Positions 11,391 through 23,964 of a DNA stretch of 64,000 bases are shown piece by piece. A program made the translations under genes and the position numbers. The stretch lies in the NCBI GenBank assembly GCA_964006375.1, contig OZ023269.1:62607968-62671967 (forward strand), given 5' to 3'. Below the pieces are notes generated by a model. It searched no databases. It was not told the DNA's origin and saw nothing but the letters and a program-made list of their open reading frames with translations. The stretch's first letter is position 1; every line of letters begins with the position of its first letter. Source of the DNA: Tillus elongatus (lineage: Eukaryota; Arthropoda; Insecta; Coleoptera; Cleridae).

Positions 11391-14300
11391 TATGCCACTG
11401 CACTTTTTATATTTTACAAATACATAAATGGGTATTAGCTAAACAAATTAGATTGCTGCAGGTAAATATGTTTAACGGTGCTAGCAATCCATATAACAAA
11501 ATAAATGAGCCATGCTAGCAACACATGACAAAAAAATGCTAAAAAAAGCCCAACAATTCTATTTTTTTCCATTTTAAAGACTGCCATTCAATTAGTAAAT
11601 TGTATATTGATTCAGGTGTTCCTAAAGTGTTATGACAGTGGCTTGGTACCGATTCCTGATGTAAAAATATATCAATTTAGAAAAGCTTATCTATGAATGT
11701 TATATGGATTGCAATAGAACAGGTTTTTAAAAACACCATAAGGATTATTAAAACTTCATAAACACTTAAAAATATTTAATACTTGTAGCGCTCGCATAAA
11801 CCGTTAATTTTGAAATATGTATTTTTTAATTGGTAGTATTTATAGCAGCAATACTTTTGCAAAATTTAATATTTGGTGACAAACTATGTTCAAGTTATGT
11901 GCGATCCACCTCTTGGGCAATGTGCCTTTTTCGTTATAAGTAAGATTTTACCGTCTTATTTACGCTTTAGGAATATGTGTAAGCCCACTGTCCCAACATT
12001 TACGGGACACCTCTATGATCATGAAATGTTAGCATTATAGTCTCTGTAAAGAAATAATTATTGAAAGATGGTTCTATAGGCATATGGTTAACTAAGTCGT
12101 GGGTTCTCTGTAGACGTTACCTATTATCTAATAAATAAGAACATAAAAATATGTGATTAGCACTCACAATATTGTCAGGCAGCCAGGTACTTTGTTGGTT
12201 CATATTATCTACTATATTTACTTTATGCGGTTTTCGACTAATATCCAATATTTCTTAAAACAAAAGGTATATACTTAAAAACCAAAAGTCATAGAAACAT
12301 TTTGCGTCCTCAAATGGCGCGTTTTGTTAACATTAGTAAAATTTTCGCGTAACTTAACAGATCGGCGTTATATTTAATTTTGCCGAATGCAGAATACCGA
12401 ATACCTGTTTAACGTCTTTGAGCAATGTTTACATATTAGTCAAGCCAAGTTCATAACAACTTTTACTCTTGTCATTTAACCAACTTTTTAGTTATTTAGA
12501 CTTTTAAACATTCCGATAGCTAATTTTCTAATTATAACTTTACTTCAAATTACAAGGATTGTACGTATGTACTAAAAAGGTTGTGGCTCCTGTTTTCTAC
12601 AATGATTTTTTTTGAAGAATTTCGTTAAAAAATTGTTTCATCAAAACTTTGCCAAACATTCTTTCACACTAAAATTCAAAACGAATTTTTTTTGCAAGAA
12701 AATTTAGAAATTTTTAAAAACGTTTTGTCAGAAAATTCCAAAGTACAAGAACATTTTGTATATAAACATTTGCTAATGAAATAAGTTAAAATTAATACAG
12801 CCGTAGACTATAACTTCTGTTGATCAACAAAAAATATTCATTTGCCTGACGATGCCTTTAATAGCGAAATCGGTTGCAAAAAAGAACTCAAGCGCTCGTA
12901 AAGCCACAAAAAGTTTCTACGGCTGTATTAAATATGTAAATTTGTCAGAATTCTCTGGATTGATGAGAAAGGCAGTCCTAAATCGACAACGGCACTATTT
13001 ATTCATGTTTGTTTATGAGCCTTGAAATAGGATATAACTGTTATCTCATTGTCTTCATTGGACGATTATGGAAAGTATTTTTTTCGAGAAATTCAATTCA
13101 ATTTTTTTTGAATTTCTCCTCACTCATTGGAGGCAAATCTGGATACATTTCGTTGAAAAATCTGCAAGTTCCACTCACAATTCTGCTGCATTCACCATGA
13201 ATATAAAATAATTGCAATATTGGTAAAATTTTCTTGCATTTTAAATTTCAATAGGTAATATTGACGAGTACGTTATCAACCACTGGTGAAAAACAAATGT
13301 CAGAACTGACATTAGTTTTCGTTTCTGACATTTATTATTGTCATAGCACACTACACAAATGAAAGTGGATTAAATGTCTTTGAAAGGCAATAATTACAAA
13401 TTGGATTCATTTAAGGCATAATACGAAGAGTTTTCTATTCGAAATAAGCGAGTAATCACACTCTGAACTTCTCGAAATATGGAAGCCGTTTTCAGAACAC
13501 CTGTATATGGAACTAACTTTTGCATATATGCTATACAAGCTTGTATTTCTCTGATGTATATTGTGCAATTTTTTTAAAAATCATCCACACGGCGAGTTAT
13601 TATCTTCAAAACAGATACGGTTTTTTTCGGAAATTTTCCAAAAAATTTAAATATTTGAAACTATTAAATTTAGGTAGAGCAAATATAATCAAATTAGCTT
13701 AACGACAAATTCAAAAATGCAATAAAATACAGGCTGTTCCATTTGAAATAACAAAGTTCTTAGCAATATCCGGTATAACCGAAAGTAAGCCATTTTGGAA
13801 ACTATCACCATGTGATATAGTATCTTCTATAACCGAGATGCACAAATTTTCAGTCCTCAATTTCATATAGTTTGCGAAATAATCTAATAGGACAACCGTG
13901 AATGGTCCTGTATACACAGGCTGGTGCACTTTTTTGTGGCCTAACTTTAACAGTCGACGTAAAAACTTATTCTAGGGCGAAAATATCATATTAACATAAA
14001 CCCAAAAACGCTTCGTTTCAAAGAAAAAAGACGTTGAAGTTTTCGAAAAAGTAGCAAGTATTTGAACAGTTCAAACTAGCGGAGATAATTAAACCAAATT
14101 TGACGAATATTATCACCATATAGGCTGTCATATTCGGTCCTTATATAAAGTTTAACAAGCAACCAGAGACGGTGTTGTGGGGTTTCACTAATATTAAATT
14201 AGTAAAATTATTAAGACGGCTCTGTCAAAAATTAAATTTATTATTTTTTTATAAAGAAGAGGTTTATCGTCCACAAAAAGTGTTTGCTTACATGTTTCCG

Positions 14301-14787
14301 TATCTGCCACAGTTACGTGCTAAATAAGCTGTTTAATTACTAAATCTCGAATATTCCCCGAAATTTTTTTCCATGTTTAATACAAAAAAATAAGTGGCAA
14401 ATAGAATATCGCTCTTGACCTAATGAATGCTTATGGCTGTACCATTTACTGTGAATTCGAGAAATATTTCTCTGGCAGCCTATACGCTGATAATGTTTAC
14501 AAACTTTTAGTTACTTTTGGATGCAAATATGGCTATATCTCAGTTAGTTTTGGATTCAGATATACTATCATTGAATTCAGGAACTTGGCGGCTATTCACT
14601 ATTGTCGAAATATTCAGCATGTTAAATTTTAATCAATGCAGGTTTGAATTGTAACTTATGAAAAACACAGTTAAATAGGTATACTAATGATGACTTTGGG
14701 CTTTCACAGCTGATGTTGTTAGAATTGTAACTGAATTCCGGGCTGTCTTGCCGTGGTCGAACTCACCATGGCAAAACCACCCTTTGC
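11391..14787. other. AT-rich non-coding stretch with decayed repeats
   Basis: No gene is supported. A small element bounded by inverted repeats is listed separately at 12,793-12,930. The region 13,080-13,210 has weak similarity to 31,110-31,290 around CATTGGAG and a following GTTC/CTGC pattern, which suggests a decayed dispersed repeat. Otherwise nothing is recognised. Confidence 0.4.
12793..12930. repeat. Small element with terminal inverted repeats
   Basis: TTAATACAGCCGTAGA at the left is mirrored by TCTACGGCTGTATTAA at the right, enclosing about 105 bases. The interior holds GCCTGACGATGCCTTTAATAGCGAAA, in pieces similar to the Penelope terminal motif, and then CAAGCGCTCG. It could be a MITE or a terminal fragment of a Penelope-like element. 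Confidence 0.45.
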
Positions 14788-14888
14788 ATTCCAAGGTATA
14801 GTAATAATAACCATAATGAATAATAAGTGAAGTAATGAGTTCATAATAATATATATTGATTATGGTTATTATTACTATACCTTGGAAT
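14788..14888. repeat. Perfect 30 bp inverted repeat with 41 bp loop
   Basis: The left arm, beginning ATTCCAAGGTATAGTAATAA at 14,788-14,817, is exactly complementary to 14,859-14,888. It is compact and isolated, so a MITE or a foldback element is the simplest reading. A transcribed hairpin is possible but nothing shows it. Confidence 0.75.
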
Positions 14889-15049
14889 ACTAACTGTTTT
14901 ATAACTTAAAAAATTTAAAGTATTATTTGCCTACTTTGTTGTTACACTTGCTTAATTTAATACAAGACATAATAAATAAACACAATTTTACTATACCTAC
15001 CTTCGTCGTTTGCAAACCATATCATTTGTATCATTTAAATCTGATAGCA

Positions 15050-16485
15050 GATAGCTAGTAGTGCTACTACTTTCTAATCTGTTAGATTCTATTTTATATT
15101 CATCAGCTAGTAAGTCAACTCTTAAGCAACTAAATCTTATCCAAAATACAGCATTAAGACTAGCAACAGGAGCTTTTAGGACCAGTCCTACTTTAAGTAT
15201 ACTAAGGGAAACTGGAGAGATACCTTTGTGGCTAAGGAGGAAATATTTATCGCTGTCATATGCTGCGAAGATTACATCGGATACATGCAACCCTGCACAC
15301 TCGATTGTTATGAACAGGGTATTTCAAAACTATTCACGCCTTGCTAACATATATTTAGATATACACAATAATTTAAGCTCAAGAGATATCCACTACGTCC
15401 GAAAGAATGTTGTCCAAGATCCTCCATGGTTGGAAAACCACCTCATTATCAACACAACCTTGAGTATTTACAACAAACGAACAACACCTCTAAGAGCAGA
15501 TTTCTATGGGGTTCTCAGCCAGTACCCATATGACGCAATATATTACACTGATGCATCTAGATGCGGCTTAACCACTGGTTGCTCCGTTTTCGGAGCGGAT
15601 ATAAAACTGAGTCTACGACTCTCGGATGTTTGCAGTGTGTATACAGCAGAGCTCACAGCCGTACACTTCTGTCTAGAAACTTTCCTTAAATCTTCCCATA
15701 CCAGATCGATTATCTGCTGCGACTCATTATCAGCTGTCAATGCCATAGGAACACTTTACAACAAACATCCTATTGTTGCAGACATACATAAAACGGTAAG
15801 GGAAATATCCCAGTGTGGAAAATCGACAGTAATAATATGGGTGCCATCTCACTCTGGTATAGGAGGCAACATAGAGGCAGACAACTTAGCTAGGAAGGCT
15901 TGTGGAAAAATTAACCCAGATCATGAGTTTATTATACATACAGATCTTCAAACTCACTTAAAACACACTGTTCACGAGGAATGGCAACATTCATGGTTTA
16001 GTGCTCAAACTAAACTCAGAAACATAGAATCCACCACTCAGATAACAAAAATAACAAACCTAAACAGACGAGAACTTATCATTATCAGAAGGTTAAGGAT
16101 TGGTCATACTATGCTTACCCACAAACACCTACTAGAAAAAAGTGAACCTCCTTTATGCAGCCATTGTAGTACTCAATTCACAGTAAACCACATTTTGACT
16201 GAGTGCCCGGGATATAGTGAACAACGGTCGTATCTGGATCTTAAGGAAAACATCAGTGATATCCTCAGTTTCTCCGGAACCAAGAGACTAATTTATTTCT
16301 TGAAAACTACTAATGTTTACAACACATTGTAACTTAAGATTCCACATTTATGTTATACTAAGTTAGACGAGTGTTTATGTTTATAATTTCTGTTTCAGAT
16401 TTATTTTTATTTTTTGTCTGTGCCAATGGCTTTTATTGTCGAGGCACCTATTATTAATAAAAAAATATATATATATATATATATA
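15050..16485 (+). mobile_element. 5'-truncated LINE (I/R1-like, with RNase H), copy A
   Basis: The element starts inside the reverse-transcriptase thumb region and runs through RNase H and a Cys/His C-terminus to a 3' untranslated region. It ends with an AATAAAAAAA-type tail and (TA)n near 16,470-16,485. Truncation at the 5' end is normal for LINE insertions. No target-site duplication could be seen confidently. Confidence 0.75.
15061..16332 (+). pseudogene. LINE ORF2 C-terminal part: RT thumb, RNase H, zinc motif
   Basis: A 423-codon open frame. Residues 1-100 look like the end of a LINE reverse transcriptase (IQNTALRLATGAFRTSP). RNase H follows at about residues 155-290: YYTDAS supplies the first Asp, AELTAVHFCLE the Glu, CCDSLSAVNAI the second Asp and HSGIGGNIEADNLA the last catalytic region. 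The C-terminal end has CSHCSTQF...H...EC, a zinc-binding pattern common in I and R1 type LINEs. It lacks endonuclease and polymerase motifs. The frame is uninterrupted, so the insertion is fairly young. Confidence 0.85.
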
Positions 16486-16914
16486 AATAAATAGACTTCA
16501 ATATTTGGGAGTCTATTTTAAGGCGATATTTACCGGTTCCAGACAAATAATAGGGCCTGAAATATAAAAAACAAGTAAGACGCTCAAGGGCAAGATACCT
16601 TAGCAGTAAGCATAAAGTCAGTATGTAGATTTGTCAACATTGTTGGTGCCGTATACGTATGATACGTGCACCGAAGTAAACACAAAAGGAGTTGTTTTCA
16701 ACGATCGATATATGGAGGCGTGTTACATTTAAAAATGTGTCAATAAAAAGTATAAAATAAATCTAATTAATTCTTACCTCTCTCCTGTTGCCTTTAAAGA
16801 TACTTATTATTACAAGCTTAATCTGCAAAATATACATAAAAAACATAATGATATATCATGGAGGCCTGGGTACCTTTTCGGTGGGTGGAGGTGACAAAGA
16901 TAGCTGTGCACGTA
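16486..16914. other. Spacer between LINE and LTR element
   Basis: No supported gene. A short hairpin AGACTTCAA...GGGAGTCT sits at about 16,493-16,516. Confidence 0.35.
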
Positions 16915-16918
16915 TATA

Positions 16919-16994
<76 letters not shown>
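16915..16994. repeat. (TA)n array at left edge of the LTR element
   Basis: Pure alternating TA of about 78 bases ends three bases before the first LTR base. The element apparently inserted at or beside a TA microsatellite. Confidence 0.9.
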
Positions 16995-16996
<2 letters not shown>

Positions 16997-16998
<2 letters not shown>

Positions 16999-18453
16999 CA
17001 TGCCCAGACATGGCTATATATTTAAAAAAAAATGTTTTAAAATAAACACATACCTGGAAGTAAAAATCCAATTTATTGTCCTAGCTATAGTCAGACACAG
17101 GTGGTAAATTGCAGCCTTTTATCCTACTGAACCTACAAATATAAAACAATTAAATATAAATATATTCGTCAATGAATAGATTTTGACATAGTAAGGCATA
17201 AAAAACATTTTTATATCAGAAAACATTGAACAATTAAACTCACAATGAATGAACTGCTTAACAAAATACAAAGTGATATAAACCCGGTATAGACAGCTAC
17301 AAACACAAACAAGCTGGTAAAAGACCAAATTTATAAACTGTCTTCGACAGAACAAAGTGAATTTAAATAGGAATGTGATTAGGGATGTTAACAAAATGTG
17401 TTAATATGTATAGAAAATAAGTAAAAATTTGTTAATTATCAATTAGGGAAACTATGTGTTAGTAATTATTCTAGAAAAATAAGGTTTAATGTGTTAATGA
17501 ACTGATAGGTTATAAATTTTAAAACAAACACAATTTGACTTACATGTATAAAATCGGAATATTGAATTATATGCAGGAAATGACTTTCTTTTGACTAATG
17601 TAGTTAAATCATGTTATTGGCTTATCTGAAAACAGAAAATGGTGATTGGTAAATAAACAAGTTTAAATAATAATTAACAACTGTGATTCGAAGTTACAAA
17701 ACAAAAGTCTTCAAAACAAGAAATGAACCTGTAAGTTTTATAAAAGAATAATATGTCAACAGCAATCCAAGAAGTTAAATGTCATATGCAAAGGCAATCA
17801 TACCAAAAGAAGAACTAAATATAAAATATTTATGAAGTACTTGTAAGAGTCACCAGAGGGCGATAAGTAAACGTAAGAAATTCAACCTTATTTCCTCCAT
17901 TTTAATATATCCGTTGCCAAGCAATAAAATTCACCTGAAACGACGTTACCATGGTGATAAATAATTGCCAATGAAACTATTCAGATCCGTCATAGCAAGT
18001 CATAACCTTTTTTTAAACAAAGCATTGGAAATAAAATTCACAATAATAAGTCATAATTGCATTAATAAAGCTGGCATATTTGTATGTTAAAATTAGTAAT
18101 ATACGGGAGCCCACGTAAGAATTTAAATTTATAAAATTAAGTCAATAACCAAACAAAAAGCTTTTTGATAAAAATAAGAATAATAATAATAAATATTAAA
18201 AAAAAAAAATTTCAAATTATATATTGCTCATTATTTTATTTTCTGTAAATGTCACACATATCTGTCCATTGACCAATTAATCCTCTAGCCGTATATAAAA
18301 AGTTCAGCAAATATAATATATATGCACCAAGAGTAAGAATTTTCGACATTGGTGAACCCAACTATTAAACATTCCCTGTAGGTAAGAAGAGTCTCAACAA
18401 AATAGCTGTGGCATAGTAAGTAGATAAAAAACCAGGTAGATATTTAATTTGAT

Positions 18454-18525
<72 letters not shown>

Positions 18526-18592
18526 CTTAATAAACTCATAATTTAATTCAGTATATTAATATAAAAAAAACAATACGCACCCCCGAAACACA
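16997..18592 (+). repeat. 5' LTR of Ty3-like element
   Basis: Begins TGCATGCCCAGACATGGC and probably ends ...CGAAACACA near 18,590-18,592. The end is estimated because the other LTR is truncated. It contains its own (TA)n array at 18,459-18,523. Compared with the 3' LTR it lacks 292 bases at the 17,707/17,708 junction. DNA just after the end, TCGCCACAAACGTGAGGGC, sits where a primer-binding site is expected, but I could not assign the tRNA. Confidence 0.75.
18459..18523. repeat. (TA)n array inside 5' LTR
   Basis: About 64 bases of TA. The 3' LTR loses homology at the corresponding array (30,684-30,779). Confidence 0.9.
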
Positions 18593-18668
18593 ATTATTGT
18601 CGCCACAAACGTGAGGGCTTCGAAAATTCTTACAAATTTCGATAATAACGTAAATAACAAAAATAAAA

Positions 18669-20426
18669 ATGCCTAGAGGGAGAAAAGTAACTACTTCAAA
18701 AGACAGACAGGACAGGGGTGACGACAGAGAACAAGAACCACAAGAAAGTATAGAAATGGATCAGGAGAGAAGAGATGAGCAAGAGGTTAGTGAAAATGTA
18801 GAAGAACAGGCCGAAGAAATGGTAAACGTAAGAGAAGTAACAGTGGTAGAAGAACAGACACTTGACGGAGGCAAGGTAGAAGAAACAATTACGCCCAAAC
18901 AAAAATCTGACATTGACTACGATAGAATGTTAACATTACTGCAAAGTATGAATGTAAGTATAAACCAGAAAATGGACAAACAAGAAAGGAATATAAATAG
19001 CCTAAAACAAGACATAAATGAAAGTAAAAGGGAAATGAATGAAAGTATAAGTGGTATAAAACGAGATATAAATGAGAAAGTAGAAAAAATTGGAGAAAAT
19101 AGGGGTAGTTTAAAGAATGGCATGAATGAGAAAATGGAAAACCAGGAGAGAATGATGCATGAAAATATAAATAGTCTGAAAGGAGAGATTAATAAGGAAA
19201 TGAATGAGGGAATCAAGAAGATGGATGAACGACTAAAAGAAATGGATGAGAAAATAACAGGAAAAATGGAGAAAGATATGCAAGACTTAAAAATAGACAT
19301 AGAAAGAAAGGTGGATGACAAGATAACTGAGAATATGAAGGAAACCGGAAAGATGGTGCTAGAGAGAATGAAAGTGACATAGGATGAGATAAGTAGTATA
19401 ATACAGGTGGAAAATGAAAGATATCAGAGTACGATTGGCATGAATCTGATAATGGAACAAAAGATTGAAAATTATCAAAGTGAAATAAATGGAAAGTTGA
19501 CTGAGACGAAAGAGAACGTTGAAAGAGTAGAACAAGTAACAAGTGTCAGTGTGGATGAGATGAAAAGATTGAAAGATGAGACAGAGATGAGATTAAATTT
19601 AGAGACTGTGAGAATAAGAGAAGGAGTAGAAAAAAATATGAAACAGAAATTAGAAAGAATCGAACGTCAGATAAGGCAAGGTATGGGGAATGAAAGAGTT
19701 GTTTACCCAGTCACAAACGATACAGGACTTAAATTTGATGGACACATAAATAAATTACATCCAAAAGTATTCGTCACGAGTCTGCTGAACAAGCTGAAAA
19801 ATATTTACGATCTCCAAGATATAAAAGAAATTATAAAGCAAAGCTTGAAAGGAGATGCGCTGGTATGGTTCACCAGCAAAGAAGAAGGGATAGAGAACGC
19901 AGAAGACTTTGAAAGAAAATTTATGAGCCATTATTGGGGAGATACGCAGCAAGGTTTGGTAAGAGAAAAATTATACTTTGGAAGATACAATCCGAACGAT
20001 TCAAAGGAAATGTCGAGCTATGATTTGCATATATATGACATGGCGCAACATTTAACTCCGAGAATGAGAGAGGAAGAACTAATAGTGTACATAGCAAGAC
20101 ATTTTAGCAAGGAAATATCAGGGACGATAGAAATCTATAACATAAGAACGCTTGACCAAATGATTGATTACCTACAAAGGATACAGCGAACCACCCGGAA
20201 TGAAAATAAAGAAAAAAATGAAAATAGGAGGCGTAACTATGAGGAAAATCGACCAAATTACAGACAAGATACAAATGGGGGGAACAGGTATAATGGACGA
20301 CAATATGGACCGTACAATGACTCACAAAATGAACAAGGGGGAAGATATACGGGGAACAGAGAAAACCATAGACAAAATAACAATAATAATGTTAGATACA
20401 GGATCGGAAGCCTCCATCGTATATGA
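18669..20426 (+). pseudogene. gag of Ty3-like element, one internal stop
   Basis: ATG at 18,669. One frame runs to 20,426 apart from a TAG at 19,380-19,382. The first ~340 residues are acidic then heptad-like coiled coil, with repeated M-N-E-K/M-D-E-K units. The region from about 19,700 reads VYPVTNDTGLKFDGHINKLH and then ALVWFTSKEEGIENAEDFER, a typical capsid domain of Ty3-type gag. The C-terminal end is rich in Asn, Arg and Gly without CCHC knuckles, so RNA binding would rest on the basic tail. It overlaps the protease frame by about 260 bases, implying a frameshift for pol expression. Confidence 0.75.
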
Positions 20427-21000
20427 AAAAGTACTGGAAAACCTCAAAAATTAAGAAATAGGAAGAATAAAAATACCAAAAATAACGTTAATCAATGCAA
20501 AAGGAAAAAAGATTGGGGAAATAAATGAAACAATATCTCTGGAAATAGAAATAGATGGGCAGAACTTAGAACTACAATTATTAATAATGGCTAATATGGA
20601 CTACGATATGATATTAGGGACTGACGAAATGGAAAAACACAAAGTAATAATAGATTATCTTAACAAGTGTGTAACGGTGGGCAATTCAAAAATAAGAATA
20701 GGGAAAATACGTGAAGAAACGAGTAAGAAGATTGACAAAGAATGTCAAGAAAAAAGTATAAATAATATACTATATGAAGATATAGAAGAGTATAAGTATG
20801 AATTGATAAATGAAAAGCAGATAGACTGCAAAGAAGAATATAAAAAGCAAGTGGGGGAATTAATAAGAAAATATAAGGGTTTAGTAATAAATGAAACGAG
20901 AGTTGCCAAGAATTACATACATAAGAGTGAAGTTAAAGATACCATGACAGGTCAAATAAGAGGAATATTCAACGTAGCAGATGTATACCATTACAAATAA
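20164..21000 (+). pseudogene. Aspartic protease and pol linker of Ty3-like element
   Basis: In the +1 frame relative to gag. The active site IIMLDTGSEASIV lies at about 20,386-20,424 and the flap/ILG region MANMDYDMILGTDEM at 20,587-20,631. One TAA (20,452-20,454) breaks the frame between them. After the protease, the linker YKGLVINETRVAKNYIHKSE resembles the lead-in to a Ty3-type reverse transcriptase, but the frame then ends (VADVYHYK, stop at 20,998-21,000). The polymerase is missing. Confidence 0.75.
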
Positions 21001-21196
21001 TAAATAAAATAAGTTCGTGGAGATATTAAAATTAAACAACTTATATGAATTTAAACTGAACCGAAGATATTTAGGAAAATAATGATCAAAATTCAAAATT
21101 AAAACAGCCATATAGATTACTAAATGACAATGGCATTGATATGAGCTAATCGACCCAAAAACAAAAGCTGATAGGTGTATATTTAACATAAACGAC

Positions 21197-21311
<115 letters not shown>

Positions 21312-21894
21312 AAACTCAAAATATACAAAAAGACTAGGAAAGAAAGAGAAAATTAAAAGAATGAGGCCGGAGGCAAACAGATGGGAAATTTCAAAGGGGC
21401 AGTGCCAATATTACAAAAAGACTTGGAGCGAAAGGATTTTGAATTAAATTGAATGATTTTGTAAGAAAGAAGCAATTTAATTTTGAAAATCAAGAGGCCA
21501 GAAGGCAAAAGAAAGAAATAAGATCAAAAGAAATGGGCTGTAAGCAAGAGAGAAGAGTAACGTATTGGAAAAACTCGAGGCATATAAGAAAAGTGAAGTA
21601 TGAAAATGACAACAATAATGACAATGAACGCAGAGGACGGTAAAGCAAGCAAAAAGAGAAAATATATGAAAATGGTTAAGAAAATGAAAATTTACAGAAT
21701 TCTAAAGATATGTGTTAATATGGAAAGAGAAGAGTTAGTAAGTTGGTGTAGCTACTAGCAAATAGAAGAAAATAGGCCTAATGAGAGGTTCTGATGAAAA
21801 TGAATATAAATTTATGAACAAGCCAAGAGAAACCAGATATAAAGAAAATAGAAGACCGTAAATAAAAGAGAAGAAAGTCGTAGATATACAGAAG

Positions 21895-22030
<136 letters not shown>

Positions 22031-22230
22031 AGTTTGGGGAAGATTGATGGTTGGCAAATACAAAAAGAAATAGAAAGAGTTTAAAATTAAAATGAACAAC
22101 TTCAGAAGGGGGTAATTTAAATTTGAAACAAAACGCCAGACGCAAAAACATGATGAACAATATTAAAGCAGTGCTAAATGAAATCGAAAGCAGTGTGGAA
22201 CTTAAAATAACTAAACAGAAAGAACTTAGA

Positions 22231-22464
22231 TGAATGGTAAAAGTAATGTTGGTTGCATATACACATACACGATGGACTAACGAACAAGAGATAAAGACGT
22301 ATACACACACACATGAATCATTTATACAGGGGGGTAAATTTGAGGATAACCTCAAATTTACCCCCCTGTATAAATGATTCATGTGTGTGTGTATACGTCT
22401 TTATCTCTTGTTCGTTAGTCCATCGTGTATGTGTATATGCAACCAACATTACTTTTACCATTCA
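22231..22464. repeat. Perfect 115 bp inverted repeat with 4-base loop
   Basis: The left arm 22,231-22,345 and right arm 22,350-22,464 are exact reverse complements over all 115 bases that I compared. They are separated by ATAA. The DNA would form an uninterrupted hairpin. It lies inside the Ty3-like element, about 700 bases before its 3' LTR. Confidence 0.95.
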
Positions 22465-22535
22465 ATTTACCATTCAATTTACCAATTTACCAATTTACCA
22501 ACGCTTATAAAAGCGTTGACTTAAAAGTCAATACA
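22465..22535. repeat. Short tandem ATTTACCA repeats and two small palindromes
   Basis: After the large inverted repeat come four to five copies of a CAATTTAC(CATT) unit. Then AACGCTTATAAAAGCGTT (22,500-22,517) and TTGACTTAAAAGTCAA (22,516-22,531) follow, two adjoining perfect palindromes. The first has the same ATAA loop as the 115 bp hairpin. Confidence 0.7.
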
Positions 22536-23174
22536 ACAACGTATTATTAAACGTTAGTTTGCAAATTGCTATATACAAATAGAGCATGCATTTAAATATT
22601 GACGTAAAGGTCAATTTGACATTTGATTTCAGCGATTAATCGAAATTTGCTTTAGATATCTATATAAAGCATGTAACTTAAAAATTAAGTCTAATGTTGC
22701 TTCTGCAAACATGATTTTCAAAAAGGCATATAGGTAAAAAAGGAATAATTGTTGATATCCATTTCAAAAGGATAACGAAGCACTTCTCGCGATACTAAGA
22801 TTTTTTTTTTGAAGCACTAAAAACACAAACACACACTATACAGGAAGTTGGTAGAAACATAGATTCAGGGCAGTGTAGCGTAGTTATTTTCAATAAGCAG
22901 ATGTCTTGAATAACAACAATTTTCTATAACAAATATTTTTCAATGGAAAATTTTTTTTTGAACGGCAAGTATATTTCATTTTGAATGGCAAGTATCTTGA
23001 AGCAGCTGATAAACCTGACGACAGGGTTGATCAATTTTGTACAATAAATATCAGATACATCTTAACCTTGAATGACTGGAACAATCTGAAAATAAACACT
23101 TCATGTAAAGTTGGTATTGAATAAAGAATTTCAATTCTCGAACAGATTTAAAATTATTTATTAGGGAAATTTAC
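22536..23174. other. 3' untranslated end of LTR element
   Basis: No gene. The last bases before the 3' LTR include TTATTAGGGAAATTTAC, where AGGGAAA could be a weak polypurine tract. Confidence 0.4.
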
Positions 23175-23584
23175 TGCATGCCCAGACATGGCTATATATT
23201 AAAAAAATGTTTTAAAATAAACACATACCTGGAAGTAAAAATCCAATTTATTGTCCTAGCTATAGTCAGACACAGGTGGTAAATAGCAGCCTTTTATCCT
23301 ACTGAACCTACAAATTAAAAACAATTAAATATAAATATATTCGTCAATGAATAGATTTTGACATAGTAAGGCATAAAAAACATTTTTGTATCAGAAAACA
23401 TTGAACAATTAAACTCACAATGAATGAACTGCTTAACAAAATACAAAGTGATATAAACCCGGTATAGACAGCTACAAACACAAACAAGCTGGTAAAAGAC
23501 CAAATTTATAAATTGTCTTCGACAGAACAAAGTGAATTTAAATAGGAATGTGATTAGGGATTTTAACAAAATGTGTTAATATGT
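23175..23584 (+). repeat. 3' LTR, left part
   Basis: Begins TGCATGCCCAGACATGGC and follows 16,997-17,410 with a handful of differences until the LINE insertion point. Bases 23,570-23,584 are the left copy of the LINE target-site duplication. Confidence 0.85.
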
Positions 23585-23760
23585 GTGTGACGTCAGATTG
23601 CACTGGCTGCGGTATGGTTACAATTCGCACATTTTAAAAGCCTTTTGTTACAACTAGTATGTGAATTCAACAGTTCATATGCATTCTGTCATGGTGCATT
23701 GAAATTTGTTCCAACATGGAGTTTTGGATATTTTTTATTTTATTTATTTGTATAATAATA
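23585..23760 (-). other. Extra DNA between LINE A-rich end and target-site duplication
   Basis: Reading minus-strand, the LINE 3' region reaches an A-rich AAATAAATAAAATAAAAAA stretch near 23,735-23,760. About 150 bases of unrelated-looking DNA then run up to the target-site duplication at 23,570-23,584. This may be the true 3' end of the family or a transduced 3' flank. Confidence 0.4.
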
Positions 23761-23964
23761 TTAATAATGGTGCTTTTTATGTTAACTTAAGCCTACTTAA
23801 GATCTAGATACTACTTAAGGGATTTAGACAGGGACGCATATTCTTTATGCCAATGGGGCCTATCATGGCAACTTTTCTCTTTGACATACAGGAGGGCCAC
23901 TGACGTCATGGGTACATATAAAGGATAGACACAAATGACACATAAACTTAAAGCCTAGTTTTTT

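Noticed and set aside
18917..19542. Minus-strand hydrophobic frames over gag
   Set aside because: They are complements of the purine-rich coiled-coil coding DNA on the plus strand.
22313..22510. Two similar short proteins on opposite strands at 21,735-22,382 and 22,313-22,510
   Set aside because: Their identity is produced by the perfect 115 bp inverted repeat, not by two genes.
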